64,000 bases of DNA from Sapria himalayana (taxonomy: Eukaryota > Streptophyta > Magnoliopsida > Malpighiales > Rafflesiaceae): assembly GCA_029783825.1 (NCBI GenBank), contig JAREIK010008118.1:16001-80000 (forward strand), in the 5' to 3' direction. Position numbers and translations under genes: made by a program. The stretch's first letter is position 1, and every line of letters begins with the position of its first letter. Shown here piece after piece: positions 60,989-64,000 of this stretch. Below the pieces are notes generated by a model. It worked only from the letters and a program-made list of their open reading frames with translations. It was not told the origin of the DNA and did not search any database.

Positions 60989-62304
60989 ATCTATTGATCT
61001 ATCTATCTATCTATCTATCTACTTGCCTATCAATCTATTTATCTTTCTGTCTCTCTGTCTATCAATATTTTCCACTAAATGTCTCTCTTTCAGTTTCTTA
61101 ATCTCTCTATCTATATTTATGTATATTTGACTATCTCTCTATCTCTCACTCTAACTATCTAATAATCTATCTATTTATATGACTATCTATCTATATATCT
61201 ATATGTCTATCTATCTATAAGTCTATTTATTTATCTATCTATCTATCTATCTATCTGTCTGTCTATATATTTATCTATCTATCTATATGTCTATCTATCT
61301 ATCTATTTGTCTATCTTATTATATACCTATGTGTCAACCAATCAATCAATCTATTTATCTATCTATCTTTATATTTATCTACTATCTATCTGTTTATCTA
61401 TCTATCTATCCATCTCACTATCTGTCAATCAATCTATCTATTTATCTATCATTCTCTCTATATCTTTTTGACTATTTTTGTATATGTATATCTATCAATA
61501 TGTTTATATATATATCTATTTATCTATCTATCTATTTGTATGTTTGTCTAATCATCTATATGTGTATCTATCTATTTGACTCTTTGTCTATCTATCTAAT
61601 TGTCTTTCTACATTTCTGTCTATTTATCAATCTATCTATTTGTTTATCTTTCAATATGTCTATCTGTCTTTTTGCCTATCTATATGCCTATCTATCTATC
61701 TATAAATCTATTATCTGTCTATATGTCTATTTGTCTATGTGGGTATGCGTCTGTCAATCAATCTATGTATCTATTTATCTATCAATCTCTATTTTTTTTG
61801 TATATATCTATCTGTGTCTCTGTTAATTAATCTATCTATCTATCTATTGGACTATTTTTTTAATTATCTATTTATTTATCTTTGTATCTGTCTATATATA
61901 TATATATATGTCATCTGTATATCAATTTAGCTATCTATATGTCATCTGTATATCTATCTATGTCTATTTATATAACAACCTTTCTTTCTATATATCTATT
62001 TGTATAACTAACTATTTGTATATTTGTCTATTAGTATATCTTTATATCTCTATATTTTTGTTTATCTATATATCTTTCTATTTATCTATTTATGTACTTA
62101 TATAAATGTTTATCTACCTGACTATCTAACTATTTATCAATCTATGTGTCTTTCCAGCTATTTGTCTCTATACTATTTGACTATCTATCAATCAATTTAT
62201 CTATCAATTGTTTATCTACCTTTTTGTCTATCTATTTTTCTATTTATGTATCTATCTATCTATCTATATATCTATATATCTATCTATCTATTTATCTATC
62301 TCTC

Positions 62305-62355
<51 letters not shown>

Positions 62356-62655
62356 ATCTATCTATCTAATTATTCATCTAACTATGTATTTGTGTATCTA
62401 TTTAGTCTATCTATATATTTATTTTTGTGTCTATTCATATCTATCTATCTACTATGTATCTATCAATCTATCAATCTATAAATATATGTCTCTATATATC
62501 TATCTATCTATCCACCTAACTATATAACTTTATCTGTCTATTTATTTGTCAATCTGCTTATTTTCCTAAATACCTATTTGTCTATCATTCTATATTTTTA
62601 TCTACCTATCTATCTATATGTAAATCTATCTATCTATCGATTTGTATATTTGTCT

Positions 62656-62697
<42 letters not shown>

Positions 62698-62874
62698 AAA
62701 TCTATTAGTCTATCTTTTTATATTTAATCTATCTATTTGTCTATCTATCTTTCTATCAGTTATCTATCTATTTGTCTATGTATATATATATATATCTATC
62801 TATCTATTTGTCTATCTATCTATCTGTCTGTCTACTTGTGTATCTAACTATCTATCTTTTTGTCTATTTATCTA

Positions 62875-63245
62875 TCTATTAGTCTATCAATTTGTTAGTC
62901 TCAGTCTATTAGTCAATCTATATATATATCTTTCTATCTTTCTATTTGTCTATCCATCAATCAATCTATCTATCTGTCTATCTTTATCTTTCTAACTCTC
63001 TATCTCTATATAACTTTCTCTCTTTATCTATCTATCTTTTTATCTCTCTATCTCTCTATGTTTCTTTTTCTTTATCTCTCTATCTATTTATTTCTATATC
63101 ATTATCTCTCTATCTCTTTATTCCTATATCTCTATATATCTGCATCTCCCTTTCTTTCTTTTTTTACTTCTCTTTCCATCTACCTCCCTATCTCTTTTTC
63201 TCTCTACTTCCTTACCTACCTACCTACATACATACCTACCTAGCT
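62875..63245 (+). repeat. Array D higher-order unit, copy 5
   Basis: Blocks in order: ATTAGTCTATCAATTTGTTA words (62878-62925), CTCTATCTCT words (62985-63200) and TTACCTACCTACCTACATAC words (63210-63245). A clear TTGACT block is not seen before it. Confidence 0.6.
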
Positions 63246-64000
63246 ATCTGTCTATTTATTTATTTGTCAACCTATCTATTTGTCAATTTGTCTATCTCTT
63301 TATTTGTTGATGTGTCTATAAGTCTTTTTTTCTCTTTGTCTATCTGTCTGCCTCTTATATGTATTTGTGTCTATCTCTTTATCTCTACATATCCTTTTAT
63401 ATATCTATTTGACTATCTATTGATCAATCTATATGTCTATATGTCTATCTATCAAATATATGTCTATCTATTTATCTGTCTATCTATATATCTATATGTC
63501 TATCCATCTATATGTCTATATGTCTATCAATTTATCTATATATCTTTCTTTCTATTTTTCTATCTATATATCTATCTATCTATATATCTATCTATCTATA
63601 TATCTATCTATCTATCTCTCTATCTGTCTATATATCAATCTTTCTAAATATCTATACGTCTATTTATTGATATGTCTATCTATATATCTATCTGTATGTC
63701 TATCTTTCTATCTATTTATCTATTCTTTTATCTATCCAGCTGTCTATTTGTCTATCTATCTATTTGTCTACTGTCTAACTGTCTATATGTATAATTGTTT
63801 AACTATCTATTTATCTACTTGTCTAACTATATATCTATCCAATTTTCTATCTATCTATAAATCTATATTTTATTTATTTATCTATGTCTAAGTGTCTAGC
63901 AATCAAACTATCTATTTGTATATTAGCCTAACTCTATATTTGTCTATATATATATATATATATATATATTTGCCTATATGTCTACCTATCTATCTATTTA

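Larger units (their letters stand above)
45620..64000 (+). repeat. Degenerate TCTA array D (continues past window end)
   Basis: More than 18 kb of TCTA-polarity repeat with TTTG, TGTC, TCAA and TATA variants, starting at the base after the F1 mini-element TIR. Stop codons are rare on the plus strand because the four-base unit reads Ser-Ile-Tyr-Leu in every frame; the longest frame (52470-53585, 371 codons) is of this kind. Short tandem pieces occur, for example a 24-bp unit (CTTTCTATAATTCTATATTT core) at about 54196-54252. From about 55 kb the array shows higher-order structure, listed separately. Confidence 0.95.

Overview
This 64-kb window is nuclear DNA of a flowering plant, from a very AT-rich, gene-poor, repeat-packed (heterochromatin-like) region. 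I cannot name the species. The plant assignment rests on plant-type transposon proteins (TNP2/Transposase_21, DUF4218, DUF4216, Transposase_24, plant LINE RT with zf-RVT and RNase H), a retrocopied plant-like ARF1 GTPase, and a topoisomerase II fragment. I found no intact host gene and no rRNA, tRNA or CRISPR. Every protein-coding trace is a transposon gene or a decayed copy of a host gene.

Layout. 1-2990: A/T-rich DNA with an AAAAAT low-complexity block and about two copies of a ~537-bp AT satellite (plus orientation). 2990-6113: a decayed CACTA element of family 'F1' (plus), keeping a tnp2 N-terminal fragment and its 3' terminal inverted repeat (TIR). 6114-9021: degenerate TCTA array A. 9022-14392: a CACTA element of family 'F2', minus orientation, cut off inside tnp2. 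14393-16335: the AT satellite again, now inverted, split by an ARF1 retrocopy (14881-15785) with a 16-bp target-site duplication. 16336-19506: second F1 copy, 3' end intact. 19507-24829: TCTA array B, split by a 5'-truncated LINE (20393-23423). 24869-25210: a 342-bp MITE-like element with 59-bp inverted repeats. 25600-27992: third F1 copy, 3' TIR lost, next to a topoisomerase II fragment. 27993-45290: array C in GATA orientation, split by a structurally complete 10.66-kb CACTA element of family 'F3' (30974-41630) that itself holds LTR remnants. 45291-45619: a 329-bp F1 mini-element. 45620-64000: TCTA array D, with a higher-order repeat in its last 9 kb.

How the parts relate. About 30 kb, nearly half the window, is degenerate (TCTA/GATA)n. 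Read outward from the F1 termini at 6113, 19506, 45619 and 45291, the neighbouring array always has TCTA polarity. The mini-element at 45291-45619 sits exactly where polarity flips, so two arrays diverge from it. F3 and the LINE look like later insertions, because polarity is the same on both their sides. I regard the CACTA-terminus/TCTA-array association and the higher-order organisation of array D as the most notable features. The many long reading frames in the arrays arise because TCTA reads Ser-Ile-Tyr-Leu without stops in all three frames; they are not annotated as genes.
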